Shown: piece by piece, positions 18,520-28,500 of the stretch
Numbering within the stretch: position 1 is the first letter of the stretch
Layout: every line of letters begins with the position of its first letter
Assembly (NCBI GenBank): GCA_022340545.1
Contig: JAJDNV010000392.1
Span: 1 to 37,114, forward strand
Source of the DNA: Acidobacteriota bacterium
Lineage (GTDB): Bacteria; Acidobacteriota; Vicinamibacteria; Fen-336
DNA length: 37,114 nucleotides
Direction of reading: 5' to 3'
Translations under genes and position numbers: made by a program
Notes under the pieces: generated by a model
Database searches by the model: none
Told to the model about the DNA's origin: nothing
What the model saw: the letters and a program-made list of their open reading frames with translations, nothing else

Positions 18520-19493
18520 GCGCGAAGACCCACCCGCGCCTGGTCGGCGCCTTCGTCCTCGGGGCGGTGGCGCTGGTCCTGGCGGCGATCGTGTTCCTGA
18601 GCTCCGGGGGCTGGTTTCAGCAGAGGGATCGGTTCGTCGTCTTCTTCCCGGGCTCGGTCAAGGGGCTGCAGACCGGATCGGAGATCACGTTCCGCGGCGT
18701 CCGGGTCGGGGAGGTGGTCGAGGTGAGCGCCTTCCAGACCGGCCTGCCCGACAACCCGATCCAGATCGAGGTGATCTGCGAGCTCTACGGGGGCGTGGTC
18801 GAGGTCCCGGAAGGCGTCGAAGATCCCTACAAGGGCCTCGACAACGAAGAGGCGGTTGCACTGTTCGTCCAGCAGGGCATCCGCGCCCGCATGATGAGCG
18901 CGAGCCTGCTCACCGGCCAGAAGTACATCGAGCTCGACTTCCTGCCCGACGAGCCGGCCCGCCTCGCCGGACTGAGCCGCCGGTACCCGGAGATCCCGAC
19001 CAGCCCCACCGCAATGGAGAAGCTGAGCGAGCGGATGGAAGACCTCATGAACAAGCTCGCCGAGGTGCCGCTCGACCAGGTCGTCGAGAACGTGCAGAAG
19101 GCGATCCGGGCCGCCCGCGATCTGCTCGAGTCGGAGGAGCTCAAGGGGGCCATCGCGGGCGCGAACCGCGCCGCCAGCTCGCTCGAGCCCACCCTCGCCG
19201 AGGCCCGCAAGACGCTGAGGTCGGCCCGCGAGGTCATCGAGAACCTCGGCAAGGAGACGGAGGGCCTGGGCGACGAGGTCAAGGGTGCCGTTGCCGATCT
19301 GCGGGAGCGCCTGGCCCGAACGGAGAAGACGTTCGAGACGCTCGAGGCCACGCTACGTGGTGCCGACGATGCGCGCGTGGACATCGCGGAGACCCTCAGC
19401 GAGCTGGAGCAGGCGCTCCAGGCGTTCCGCAACCTTGCGGAGTACATCCAGACGCATCCGGAGGCCCTCCTCCAGGGCAAGGAGAAGAAGTGA
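18516..19493 (+). CDS. mlaD: MlaD-family MCE-domain protein
   Basis: This is a 325-residue inner-membrane-anchored periplasmic protein. One N-terminal helix (VGAFVLGAVALVLAAIVFL, about 10-28) is followed by a single MCE domain at about 38-155 (FPGSVKGLQTGSEITFRGV, ending in LLTGQKYIELDF). A long helical tail at about 170-325 contains heptad-like Leu/Ala/Glu patterns. MCE proteins form hexameric rings that hold lipids. The long tail could form a periplasmic tube or stalk as in other MCE proteins with extended helices. The start overlaps the mlaF stop by 4 nt and the stop overlaps the lipoprotein ATG by 1 nt. Confidence 0.94.
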   Translation: MSAKTHPRLVGAFVLGAVALVLAAIVFLSSGGWFQQRDRFVVFFPGSVKGLQTGSEITFRGVRVGEVVEVSAFQTGLPDNPIQIEVICELYGGVVEVPEGVEDPYKGLDNEEAVALFVQQGIRARMMSASLLTGQKYIELDFLPDEPARLAGLSRRYPEIPTSPTAMEKLSERMEDLMNKLAEVPLDQVVENVQKAIRAARDLLESEELKGAIAGANRAASSLEPTLAEARKTLRSAREVIENLGKETEGLGDEVKGAVADLRERLARTEKTFETLEATLRGADDARVDIAETLSELEQALQAFRNLAEYIQTHPEALLQGKEKK

Positions 19494-20188
19494 TGCGGAC
19501 CCGCCTTTCTGCGACCCTCGCTCTCGCCGGCCTCGTGCTCGCGTCAGCCGGCTGCGTCTCGCTGAAGCGGACGCCCGAAGCGCGTTTCTTCGTCCTCGAA
19601 TCCCTGGTCGAGGCCGGTCCGGCTCCGCTGGGCGAGGCCCCGACCGCGGTCATCGGCGTCGAGGCGGTGCGTCTGCCGGGGCACCTCGCGCGCCCACAGA
19701 TCGTCACCTGGACGGCCAAGAACGAGCTGGCCATCGACGAGTTCGTCCGCTGGGCCGAGCCACTCGAGGACGGCATCACCCGCACGCTGCAGGAGGATCT
19801 CGCCACCCTTCTCCCCGACACCATGATCGTCCGTCGACCCTGGTCGGGGGATACGGAGACCCGGTGTCGGGTCCGGGTGTCCCTGCGCGTGTTCGGACTG
19901 CAGCGGGACGGCATGGTGAAGCTGGAGGGACGCTGGACCCTCCTGCCGGACCGGGGTGGCCTGGCCCTCGCGCAGCAGCCGGTGAGCCTGCAGCGGGGGC
20001 CGGTGTCGAGCGTCGGAGGCGCGCCGCCGGCCACCGGGGTCGACCTGATGAGCGAGCTGATCGCCGACCTGAGCCGGCAGATTGCCGGCGCGATCCGTGC
20101 CCTGCCGCCGGAGCAGACCCTCGTCGAGATCGAAGAGGAAAGGATCATGTCGGAGGAGATCGAGGACCCCTCGGACCGGGAGCGATGA
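19493..20188 (+). CDS. PqiC-like ABC-transport auxiliary lipoprotein (ABC_trans_aux family)
   Basis: The product is 231 residues with a lipoprotein signal (LVLASAGC) and the family opening RFFVLESL. Central segments VIGVEAVRLPGHLARPQIV and LAIDEFVRWAEPLEDGITRT are hallmarks of the PqiC/DUF330 group. These outer-membrane lipoproteins dock with MCE proteins (PqiB) to complete the lipid path, so this one probably supplies the outer-membrane end of the MlaFED-like system here. Its ATG overlaps the mlaD stop by 1 nt and its stop overlaps the permease ATG by 4 nt. The C-terminus is acidic. Confidence 0.9.
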   Translation: MRTRLSATLALAGLVLASAGCVSLKRTPEARFFVLESLVEAGPAPLGEAPTAVIGVEAVRLPGHLARPQIVTWTAKNELAIDEFVRWAEPLEDGITRTLQEDLATLLPDTMIVRRPWSGDTETRCRVRVSLRVFGLQRDGMVKLEGRWTLLPDRGGLALAQQPVSLQRGPVSSVGGAPPATGVDLMSELIADLSRQIAGAIRALPPEQTLVEIEEERIMSEEIEDPSDRER

Positions 20189-21333
20189 TCTCGAACCTGG
20201 GCGACCGCGAGAAGCTCCACCGGCTCTTCATCCTGTTTCTCGTCGTGGTCGTGTCCGCGGCGTTCCTCCACATGATCCGCGGCTTCATCGTCACGGTGCT
20301 GATGGCGGCGATCTTCTCGGGGCTGGCTCACCCCCTGCACCGCCGTCTCCTGCCGAGGGTCAGGGGAAGCCGGGCGACGGCGTCGGTGCTGACCCTCCTG
20401 ATCGTTCTCCTCCTCGTCGTCGTTCCCCTCGTCGCCTTCCTGGGGATCGTGGCGGCAGAGGCGGTCTCCATCAGCCAGTCGGTGACCCCGTGGGTGAGCG
20501 CGCATCTGCGGGAGCCCGGCGGGCTCGGCCGGCTGCTCGAGCGTGTTCCCTACCTCGCCCAGTTGCAGGATCAGTTCCAGGCCTACAGTGCCCAGATCAT
20601 CGAGAAGCTCGGGGAGCTGGCGGGCCGGGTGAGCACCTTCCTGGTGAACAGCCTGTCCGCGGCCACGAAGGGGACCGTCGGCTTCCTCTTCCAGCTCTTC
20701 GTCATGATCTACGCCATGTTCTTCTTCCTCGTCTGGGGTCGTGCGGCGCTGGACCGGGCGATGGTCTACGTCCCGCTCCCAGAGAGCGACAAGGACCTGC
20801 TCCTCGACAAGTTCATCTCGGTCGCCCGGGCGACCATCAAAGGCACCTTCGTGGTGGGGCTCGTCCAGGGGGGCCTGGCCGGCCTGGCCTTCGCCGTCGC
20901 GGGCATCCAGGGGGCGACGTTCTGGGGCACGATCATGGTCGTGCTGTCCATCATCCCCGGTATCGGGACCGCCCTCGTCTGGGTCCCTGCCGTCATCTAT
21001 CTCTTCGCCGTCGGCGAGACCGCCTCCGCCGTCGGCCTGGCCGTCTGGTGCGCGATCGTCGTCGGGACGGTGGACAACTTCCTCCGGCCGAAGCTCGTGG
21101 GCGGCGACACCAAGATGCCCGACCTCCTGATCCTGCTCAGCACGTTCGGGGGGCTCTCGATGTTCGGCGCGGTCGGCCTGGTCCTCGGTCCCATCATCGC
21201 TGCGGTGTTCATCGCGGTGTGGCAGATCTACGGAGAGGAGTTCGGGGACCTGCTGCGCGCCGAGGGCCCGGCCGCGGCGGACGGGGCTGTGGTCACCGAT
21301 CGCGACCCGCCGAAGGGCTCGGCGTCCGCCTGA
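20185..21333 (+). CDS. AI-2E/PerM-family inner-membrane transporter
   Basis: This 382-residue protein has about eight membrane helices in two groups separated by a soluble helical region at about 95-165. Family motifs include FFLVWGRAALDRAMVYVPLP, the GLVQGGLAGLAFAVAGIQGA segment, the SIIPGIGTALVWVPAVIYL segment and DNFLRPKLVGG. The family contains TqsA, PerM and sodium/proton exchangers, so substrate is uncertain. The ATG at 20185 overlaps the lipoprotein stop by 4 nt, making this the fifth coupled gene of the mla-type operon. The larger open frame starting at 19285 is an upstream extension through another reading frame of the two preceding genes. Confidence 0.9.
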   Translation: MISNLGDREKLHRLFILFLVVVVSAAFLHMIRGFIVTVLMAAIFSGLAHPLHRRLLPRVRGSRATASVLTLLIVLLLVVVPLVAFLGIVAAEAVSISQSVTPWVSAHLREPGGLGRLLERVPYLAQLQDQFQAYSAQIIEKLGELAGRVSTFLVNSLSAATKGTVGFLFQLFVMIYAMFFFLVWGRAALDRAMVYVPLPESDKDLLLDKFISVARATIKGTFVVGLVQGGLAGLAFAVAGIQGATFWGTIMVVLSIIPGIGTALVWVPAVIYLFAVGETASAVGLAVWCAIVVGTVDNFLRPKLVGGDTKMPDLLILLSTFGGLSMFGAVGLVLGPIIAAVFIAVWQIYGEEFGDLLRAEGPAAADGAVVTDRDPPKGSASA

Positions 21334-21359
21334 CCGCTCGCCGCGTGTGGGCCTGCCTT

Positions 21360-21372
21360 GAGGGGGCCCCTC
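21360..21372. other. Near-perfect palindrome after the mla-type operon
   Basis: GAGGGGGCCCCTC is symmetrical apart from its central base. It sits 27 nt past the AI-2E permease stop. The loop is too small for a good terminator hairpin and no T-run follows; it may be chance in GC-rich DNA. Confidence 0.2.
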
Positions 21373-21409
21373 GCGTGTGGGAGTATGGATATCTCGGAGG
21401 TTTCTCAGA

Positions 21410-22297
21410 ATGAGCCTACGGCGCCGGCTGGGCCTGCTGTCGCTCACCGTATCCCTCGTCGTGTCCGGCTGCTCCGGCCTGCGTCTCTCGCCGGTGACGG
21501 CCGAGCCCACGAACACCTGGATCCCCGGCAAGTTCATCTGGCACGACCTCATCACCCACGACGTCGACGCGGTGAAGAGCTTCTACGGTGACGTCTTCGG
21601 CTGGACCTTCGAGCCCCTGCCCGGGACGGACCGCTACACGGTGATTCGCCACAACGGGGAGATGATCGGTGGCATCGCGTTCAGCGACCGCAAGGTCGAC
21701 GGGGAGCCGGTATCCCAGTGGGTGAGCTGGATGTCCGTCCCCAACGTCGACCTGGCGACCTCCCGTCTCCGCCAGGCCGGTGGGCGGGTTCTGGGCGGTC
21801 CCCGCGACCTCGACGACCGGGGCCGCCTGGCCATCGTCGGCGATCCCCAGGGGGCCGTTCTTGGCCTCGTTCGGACCACTGGCGGGGATCCCCCTGACCG
21901 GCAGGCCGGGCTCGGCGACTGGCTCTGGAACGAGCTGTGGTGCGACGACCAGGAGTCGGCGGGCCGGGTCTACGCCAGCCTCGTCGGCTTCGAGCTGGAC
22001 ACCGAGGAGACGGTGGCGGGCAAGCCCTACACGGTCTTCAAGCGCGACGGCACGCCCCGCGCCGGGCTGCTCGTCGACCCGTTTCCCGAGGTGACACCAC
22101 TCTGGCTTCCCTACGTCCGGGTGGCCGACCCGGCGGCGATCGCGGCGAAGGTGGATGGGCTCGGAGGCCAGGTGCTCCTGAAGCCCGACCCGAGGCACCG
22201 CCAGGGCTCGGTCGCCATCATCGCCGACCCGACCGGCGCGGAGGTGGCCATCCAGAAGTGGCCGATCGACGACGCGGGAGCCGGAGGCGACGACTAG
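21410..22297 (+). CDS. Lipoprotein with two VOC (glyoxalase/bleomycin-resistance) domains
   Basis: The product is 295 residues. The signal peptide ends in a lipobox (VVSGCS, Cys at about 22). Two vicinal-oxygen-chelate modules follow, about 35-145 (FIWHDLITHDVDAVKSFYGD) and 160-285 (WLWNELWCDDQESAGRVYAS), each ending in a strand such as DPQGAVLGLV or DPTGAEVAI. Tandem VOC proteins of this kind are common and of unknown substrate, but most are cytoplasmic, so the lipid anchor is unusual. The ATG at 21410 is fixed by GGAGG 9 nt upstream. The frame is open 33 nt further upstream, without a ribosome site. Confidence 0.88.
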   Translation: MSLRRRLGLLSLTVSLVVSGCSGLRLSPVTAEPTNTWIPGKFIWHDLITHDVDAVKSFYGDVFGWTFEPLPGTDRYTVIRHNGEMIGGIAFSDRKVDGEPVSQWVSWMSVPNVDLATSRLRQAGGRVLGGPRDLDDRGRLAIVGDPQGAVLGLVRTTGGDPPDRQAGLGDWLWNELWCDDQESAGRVYASLVGFELDTEETVAGKPYTVFKRDGTPRAGLLVDPFPEVTPLWLPYVRVADPAAIAAKVDGLGGQVLLKPDPRHRQGSVAIIADPTGAEVAIQKWPIDDAGAGGDD

Positions 22298-22324
22298 ACA
22301 TCGCGTACGGCGAGGTGCGCCGGC

Positions 22325-22329
22325 GGAGG
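22325..22329 (+). promoter_or_regulatory. Ribosome-binding site for the small lipoprotein
   Basis: GGAGG overlaps an in-frame GTG (22329) and is 8 nt before an in-frame TTG (22338). The spacing favours the TTG, giving an N-terminus MKK typical of lipoprotein signals. Confidence 0.6.
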
Positions 22330-22337
22330 TGACGAAG

Positions 22338-22508
22338 TTGAAGAAGGTGACACGGATCGCAATGCTGCTGACCCTGCTGGCCGCGAGCCTGACCATGACG
22401 GCCTGCACGGGAGGGAACCTCTACAGGGGTGTGGACTTCAACGGCGGCTGGCACGGCCCGTCGACGTCGGGGAACATGGGCGGCGGAATCGCCGGCTATC
22501 CGTTCTAG
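22338..22508 (+). CDS. Small lipoprotein, 56 residues, family unknown
   Basis: This short gene has a clear lipoprotein signal: MKKVTRI, a hydrophobic core MLLTLLAASL and lipobox TMTAC with Cys at 23. The mature part is only 34 residues, rich in Gly and Asn, with GGNLYRGVDFNGGWHGP and ending in Tyr-Pro-Phe. The start is a TTG placed by GGAGG 8 nt upstream (a GTG at 22329 would add three residues). It lies 40 nt after the VOC lipoprotein and 36 nt before the TamB-TamA fusion, on the same strand, so it may belong to that transcript. I do not recognise the family; an outer-membrane accessory role is only a guess. Confidence 0.7.
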   Translation: MKKVTRIAMLLTLLAASLTMTACTGGNLYRGVDFNGGWHGPSTSGNMGGGIAGYPF

Positions 22509-22544
22509 CGTCCTCCGGGGGTCGGTCACACCCGGAATCACGAG

Positions 22545-25500
22545 ATGAACGACCCCGAGCCCGTGACCGCGGGGCGCCCTGAGCCGGCGCCGCCCACGAG
22601 ACCGCGGGCCGGACGGCGCTGGCTCCGCCGCATCCTCTGGGTCCTCGGAGTCCTGTCGGTTCTCTTCGCCATTCTGCACACCCCCCCCGCGAAGCGACTC
22701 CTCACCTCGGCCCTGGTCTCCCTCGCGAGCCGCGCCCTCGGCGCCGAGGTGAGGGTCGACCGTTTCGACTACCGGCTGTGGGCCGGTGAGGCGCGCCTGG
22801 ACGGGGTGCACGTCCGTCGTCCTCGCCTGGAGATCACGTGCGCGCGAGCGGAGGTGAAGGTGGGCCTCGACGCCAGCGTCCGGGCCCGGATCGAGGCGCC
22901 ACGGGTCGTCGTGACCCAGGGACCGCTGGGCGACGACCGACCACCCTCCGGGCCCTCGCGACCGTGGACGATTCTCGCGTGGGTCGACGAGATGGACCTG
23001 CGCGAGGGGGCGCTGGAGCTCCGCAACCGTGAGGACGTCCCGTGGCTGCGCCTCGAAGGCCTCGAGGTGCAGGTCGAGAGCCCGTCCGGCCACCCCCGCG
23101 GCTCGGTGCGCGTGGCCAAAGCCGGCGTGGGCTGGCCCGGGGCCGGGATCCGGGTCGAGCCGGTGCGGGCCGCGGGGGAGTTCGAGCTGGAGCGGGACTC
23201 CGGCGCCGTACATCTCGTCCGGGCCGAGGTCGCCACCGGCAACACGACGCTCGGTGGGATGGGCTGGCTCGAGCAGATCACGCCCATCCTGGTCCGCGCC
23301 GACGTTGGAGGCCGAGTCGACGCGCGGCTCCTCCAGCAGCTCGTTCCGGATCTGAAGGTCGAGGGCCGGGTCGACGCCCGGGCGACATTCGAGAAGGACG
23401 CCGCGGGGGCTCGTGGCTCGCTGGAGGTGGAGGCCGCGGACCTCCGGGTCTTCGAGGTGGGTCCCTGGGACGGAACGATCCGCGGGCGGCTCGAGGATCG
23501 CCGCCTGCACGTCGAGTCGCTGGACCTGGCCGGCTACGACGGCCGAGCCGAGGCCAGCGGGACCGTCTTCCTCGGCGACGGCCCGAGCACGATGGAGGCC
23601 CGCGCGCACGACCTCGACGTGGAGACGCTCGTGGGGACCTTCGTCGACACGCCGCCCCCGCTGGCGTCCCGGGTGGACGCCCGGCTGGGGCTCGCGATCC
23701 GGGATTGGGAGGTGGACACGCTGGAGGGCCGGGGCGGGGTGGTGTTACGCGCCGCGGAGGGGGAGGGCTGGCCGGTCACCGGCCCGGTGCAGGTGAGCCT
23801 GGCGGAGAGACGGGTTTCGTTTGCCGCCGAGGACCTGCGGGTGCGCTCGGCTGAGGTGACGGCGGAGGGCTCCTTCACGTTCACGAAGGATCTGAACCTG
23901 CGCTACGCAGTGCGGGTCCCCGGGCTCGAGGGGGTCCCCGAGCTCCTGGCCGACGCGGCCGTCGATCTGCCCGAGCTCGCGTTGGGCGGCAGCGTGGAGG
24001 TCGAAGGAGAGATCGAGGGACGCTTGCCTGAGTGGCAGGGAACGGCTCGGATCGCCAGCGGCGGCGTGAGCGTGGAGGACGTCGACGTCGGTCTCGAGGG
24101 AGTGCTGGCGATGTCGCGCACCGGCGTCGAGATCGAGTCGTTCGAGGCGAGGGGCGAGGACGGCTCGCTGAGCGCCGCCGGCTTCATTCCATTCGACGAA
24201 GCGAGCTCGTGGAGTGTCGACGCGAAGGTCGCCGAGCTGCGGCTCACGGACGCGCTGGGTCTCCACGGCGTGCCGGTCCCCACCACCGCCCACGGCCGGG
24301 CTCGGGTCGAGGGACCGAAGGGCGACCCGACCGTGGAGTACGAGGTCGAAGCCCGTGTGGAGCCCAGTCATTCCGAGTCCGGTGCCGGAGCGACGGACTC
24401 GGAACCCGCCGTTTCCGTCACTGATTCTGAAGACACGTCCCTTGCCAACGGCGGAGCTCCAGAGGGAACGCCGCCCGCGCGGGAGGCGGCAATCTTTCAC
24501 CTGGCAGGCTCCGCGAGCCGTCGCGGGGTGGTCGTGGAGGAGCTGACAGGGGTCGTGGGCGGCGGTGCGGCGGAGGCCTCGGGCACCTGGATCCGCGAAG
24601 GTGAGGTGCTGGACCTGCGCGCGCGCGTTGCCGACGTCCAACTGGCCCGCGTTCCGTGGCTGCCGGGGCCCGCTGCCCTGGGTGAGCTCCGCTCCACTCT
24701 CACCGGGGAGGCCGACCTGGCAGGGCGGCTGGACGCGCCCGAGGGCCGGTTGAGCCTGCTCCTCGCCGAGACACGCCATCGCGAGCAGGCGTTTGGCAAC
24801 CTCACCTTCGAAGCCGTTCTGGACGGCGCCCAGGCCCGCCTCGACGGCCGCATCGGCGAGCAGCCGCTGCTGTCCGGGCTGCTCCGCTTCGAGGATCAGT
24901 GGCCGCTCCACGCGGACCTGGAGCTGGCGGCGCTGCCCCTGACCCAGGTGGCCCAGGCCCTTCCCGGGGTGGGCGGGGCGGAGCGGATCCTGGCCGTCAC
25001 CGGCACGGCATCCCTCGACGTGCCCTTGCGCCAGATGACCCAGCTCGAGTACGAGAGCCGCGTCGACTCGCTCGAGGTGGACCTCGGCGGGGAAGGGTCG
25101 TCGGCGGGCCCGTTCACGGTGAGCGGCACTCGGGAGGCCGTGTCCATCCGGGGTCTGGCCTTGCGCGGGGGGGAGGGCCGCCTCGAGGTAGACGGCGAGC
25201 TCGGCCTGGCCTCCGAGACGTCCTCCCCGCTGACCGTCCACGGTGAGATCCCCCTGGCGCAGCTGGCGGCGTTCCTGCCGGACACGGAGCTCGTGGGGAG
25301 GGCCGTCGCGGATGTGAGGATCGGGGGGAGGCTGGCGGCCCCCGACATCACGGGGGAGCTTCGCGTCGCGGGCGAGGCGGGGCGTGTCGGTCCCCTCGTC
25401 GTGGAGGCCATGGGGCTGGAGGCGACCGCCCGCGATGGCGTGGTGACGGTCCAGAGGTCCAGCGTCGAGGTGGCGGGGGGGGAGATCTCGGCCCGCGGGA

Positions 25501-28500
25501 GTCTCCCAATCGGCCCGCAGGCGGAGGGGACCCAGACGCTCGAGTTTCGCCTGCAGGGGGTCGACCCCGGGTTGCTGCTGGAAGCGAAACCCGGCGACCC
25601 GCGCCTCGTCGCTCCTCTGGACATGTCGGGCCGGCTCCGCGTCGCGGCCCCCGCCTTCGATGCGATGGAGGCCGAAGGGGAGATCACGGGCTGGTCGGTG
25701 AACGTGGGCAAGGAGACGCTGGTCCTGGAGAAGCCCGTGGGGTGGCAATACCGGGAGGGGCGGCTCACCGTCGGCGACCTCCGCCTGCGGGGGAGCCAGG
25801 GGCACCTCGGTCTGGACGGGACGTGGGCACCCAATGGGGGTGGTCAGGTGCATCTCAGCGGAGAGACCGATCTCGCCCTTCTCGATCCGCTGCTCGGTGG
25901 AGGGCTTCTCCTCTCGGGGCCGGGCCGCGTCGACCTCACCGTGAGCGGGGACATCGACGACCTGGCCCTGGAAGGGGGGGCGAGCCTCGACAACGCACGC
26001 GCCGTCCTGCGCGAGCCCCCCGTCGTGGTGTCCCAGCTGACGGGGTCCCTCGAGGCGCGGGGGCGTGCCCTCGAGATCGACGCCCGCGGGACCGTCGGGG
26101 ACGGGACGCTGCGCGTGAGCGGACGAGTCGGTGTGGCTCCCACCGGGCCGGAGGTGGACGTCACCCTCGACGCAGAACGCGTGCCCCTCACCTTCCCGGA
26201 GGGCCTGCGCAGCCGGTCCTCGGGAAAGGTACGCCTGTCGGGCGGGGAGCACCGGTACCGCGTCGACGGTGACGTGACCGTCCACCGGGCTGTCTACGAC
26301 CGCGAGATGGACTTCACCAACTATTCGCTGGACAGCGTGGGGGCCGAGCTGAAGGCGCTCGAAGAGCGCGGGTCTGTCCTCGAGCGCGTCCAGCTGGACG
26401 TGCGGGTCCGCCTGTCGGAGGGCCTGCGTATCCAGAACCGTCAGGTGCAGGTCGTCCTGGACGGCGCGGTGACGCTGGGGGGCGACCTGCTCATGCCCGA
26501 GCTGCAGGGATCGGTGTCGCTCCGCGACGGGGGCACGATCCGGCTCTCGCGGGCGACGGTCCGCCTGGTGGACGGCCGCATCAACCTCGCGGGTTTCCCG
26601 GCACAGCCCCTCGAGGTCGACGTCTCGGGGCGGACCCAGGTGACGGGGATCCAGATCGACGTCGAACTCGAGGGACCCCTGGACGACCTCCGGACGAGCC
26701 TCTCCTCGCCGAACCGCTCCGACCTGACCCAGGCCGACCTCGCCACGCTCCTTCTCACCGGCCGGACGGCCCAGGCCGCCGCCGACGAGAGCGGGGCCAT
26801 CGTGGCCGAAGAGGTGGCGGCGGCCCTGGGCTCCGCCCTCAACGAACGCCTCGGGGGAGCGGTCCTCATCGACGTGTCCCGCGACGAGTCGCTGATCGTC
26901 CAGGACACCGACCCCACCCAGCGCTTCAACATCGGGATCCCGATCGGTGAGAGGCTCTACGTGATCCACTCCCAGGCCCTCGACCGCAGTGGAGTCCGGT
27001 GGATCCTCGACTTTCGCCCAACGGGGAGCTACCGGGTCCGACTCATCAGCGACTCGAACGAGACGGGGGCGATCGAGGCCAGCCACAGTCTCGATTTCAA
27101 TCTCTGGTCCCGTGGCCGGCACACCCCACAGGAGGAGGACGAGCGCCCGCGGGTTCGAGAGATCCGTGTCGAGGGGGTCTCCGGGGCCGACGCCGCGGAG
27201 CTCGAGAAGAAGGCCAAGCTGAAGGCCGGCCACCGGTACGACTTCTTCGAAGGCGACAAGTCGGCCCACCGGATGCAGGAGCTCCTGGTCGACCAGGGCT
27301 ATCGGACGGCCCTCGTCGAGGCCGCCGAGAAGCCGGCGGACGAGGGCCGGGTCGACGTCGTGTTCCGGGTCGAGCGGGGCCCCCGCGTCGAGGTGGAATG
27401 GGCGGGGGACGATCCGGGGCGCAAGCTGCGAAAGCGATTCGGCGAGACGTGGGACCCCTACCTGTCGCTCGAGGAGACGGCGGCCCGCCGCGCACGCGAC
27501 CTGCGGAACGAGCTGCGTGCCCGAGGCTACTACCAGGCCACGGTCTCGGCGAAGGTGGAGGGATCCGAGACCGACGCCCGTGTCGTGTTCGACGTCAGAC
27601 GAGGCCCACGGGGCCAGGGCGTCGATCTGGAGTTCGAAGGCAACGACTCGCTCCTCGCCCAGTCGCTGGCCGCGGTGCTCCCCCCGCCGACGGAGGCCGC
27701 GTTCTTCGCCCTGATCGAGCCGGGAGGGGCGAGCCGTCTCGACACCGCCCTGCGCACCGCCGGGGCCCGGGCCGGCTTCCTTTCGCTGACGGTCGGAGCC
27801 CCCCGGGAGAGCTTCGATCCCGCGACCGACCGGCTGCGGGTGACCATCCCGATCGATGAGGGCGAGCGCGCGGTTTTGGTCAGCCTCGAGCTCCCCGAGG
27901 AGGTGACGAGCCTCACCGAGGCCTCGCCCCCGAAGCTGGAGCTCCAGGTCGGCGAGCCGTTCCGGATCGATGCGTACGTGAACGACCGCGGCACCCTCGC
28001 GACCTGGTTCCGCGCCCAGGGCTTCCCGGAGGCGCGCCTGGCCGGGATCCTCGACCCGGTCCCGGAGGGGATGGCCGTCCGCTTCGAGGTGGACACCGGC
28101 CCCCGGCCCCGGGTCGGACAGATCCGGCAGGCCCGGGCGGGGGTCGTCCGCGCCAGCGTGGTGGATGACGCGGTCACACTGGGCCCGGGCGACCTGATCC
28201 GACCCGACGACCTGGCCCTCAGCCGCGACCACCTCTCGGAGACACGGGTGTTTCGCTCCGTCGACATCCGGGCGGAGAACACCGACGACGCCGGGGTCCG
28301 AGACCTGGTCGTGGACCTCGCGGAGCGGCCGGACCTCAACGTGGAGTACAAGATCCGATACGAAACGGGCCGAGGCCGCGAGACGGTGGACGAGGCCAGC
28401 ACCGAGGAGTCCCGCGGCTTCCAGTTTGGTGCCGGCATCGAGGCTGCCAACCCCTTCCGGCGCGCCCACCGGTACAGCGTCTACGGCCTGGCCGGCAAGA

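Noticed and set aside
19285-20184. N-terminal extension of the AI-2E-type permease
   Set aside because: The extra 300 codons are Arg/Pro-rich shadow sequence of mlaD and the lipoprotein gene. The ATG at 20185 with ATGA overlap gives normal family length.
20185-21333. An autoinducer-2 quorum-sensing system
   Set aside because: The family name alone does not show AI-2 export; there is no luxS or lsr-type gene here and the operon context is lipid transport.
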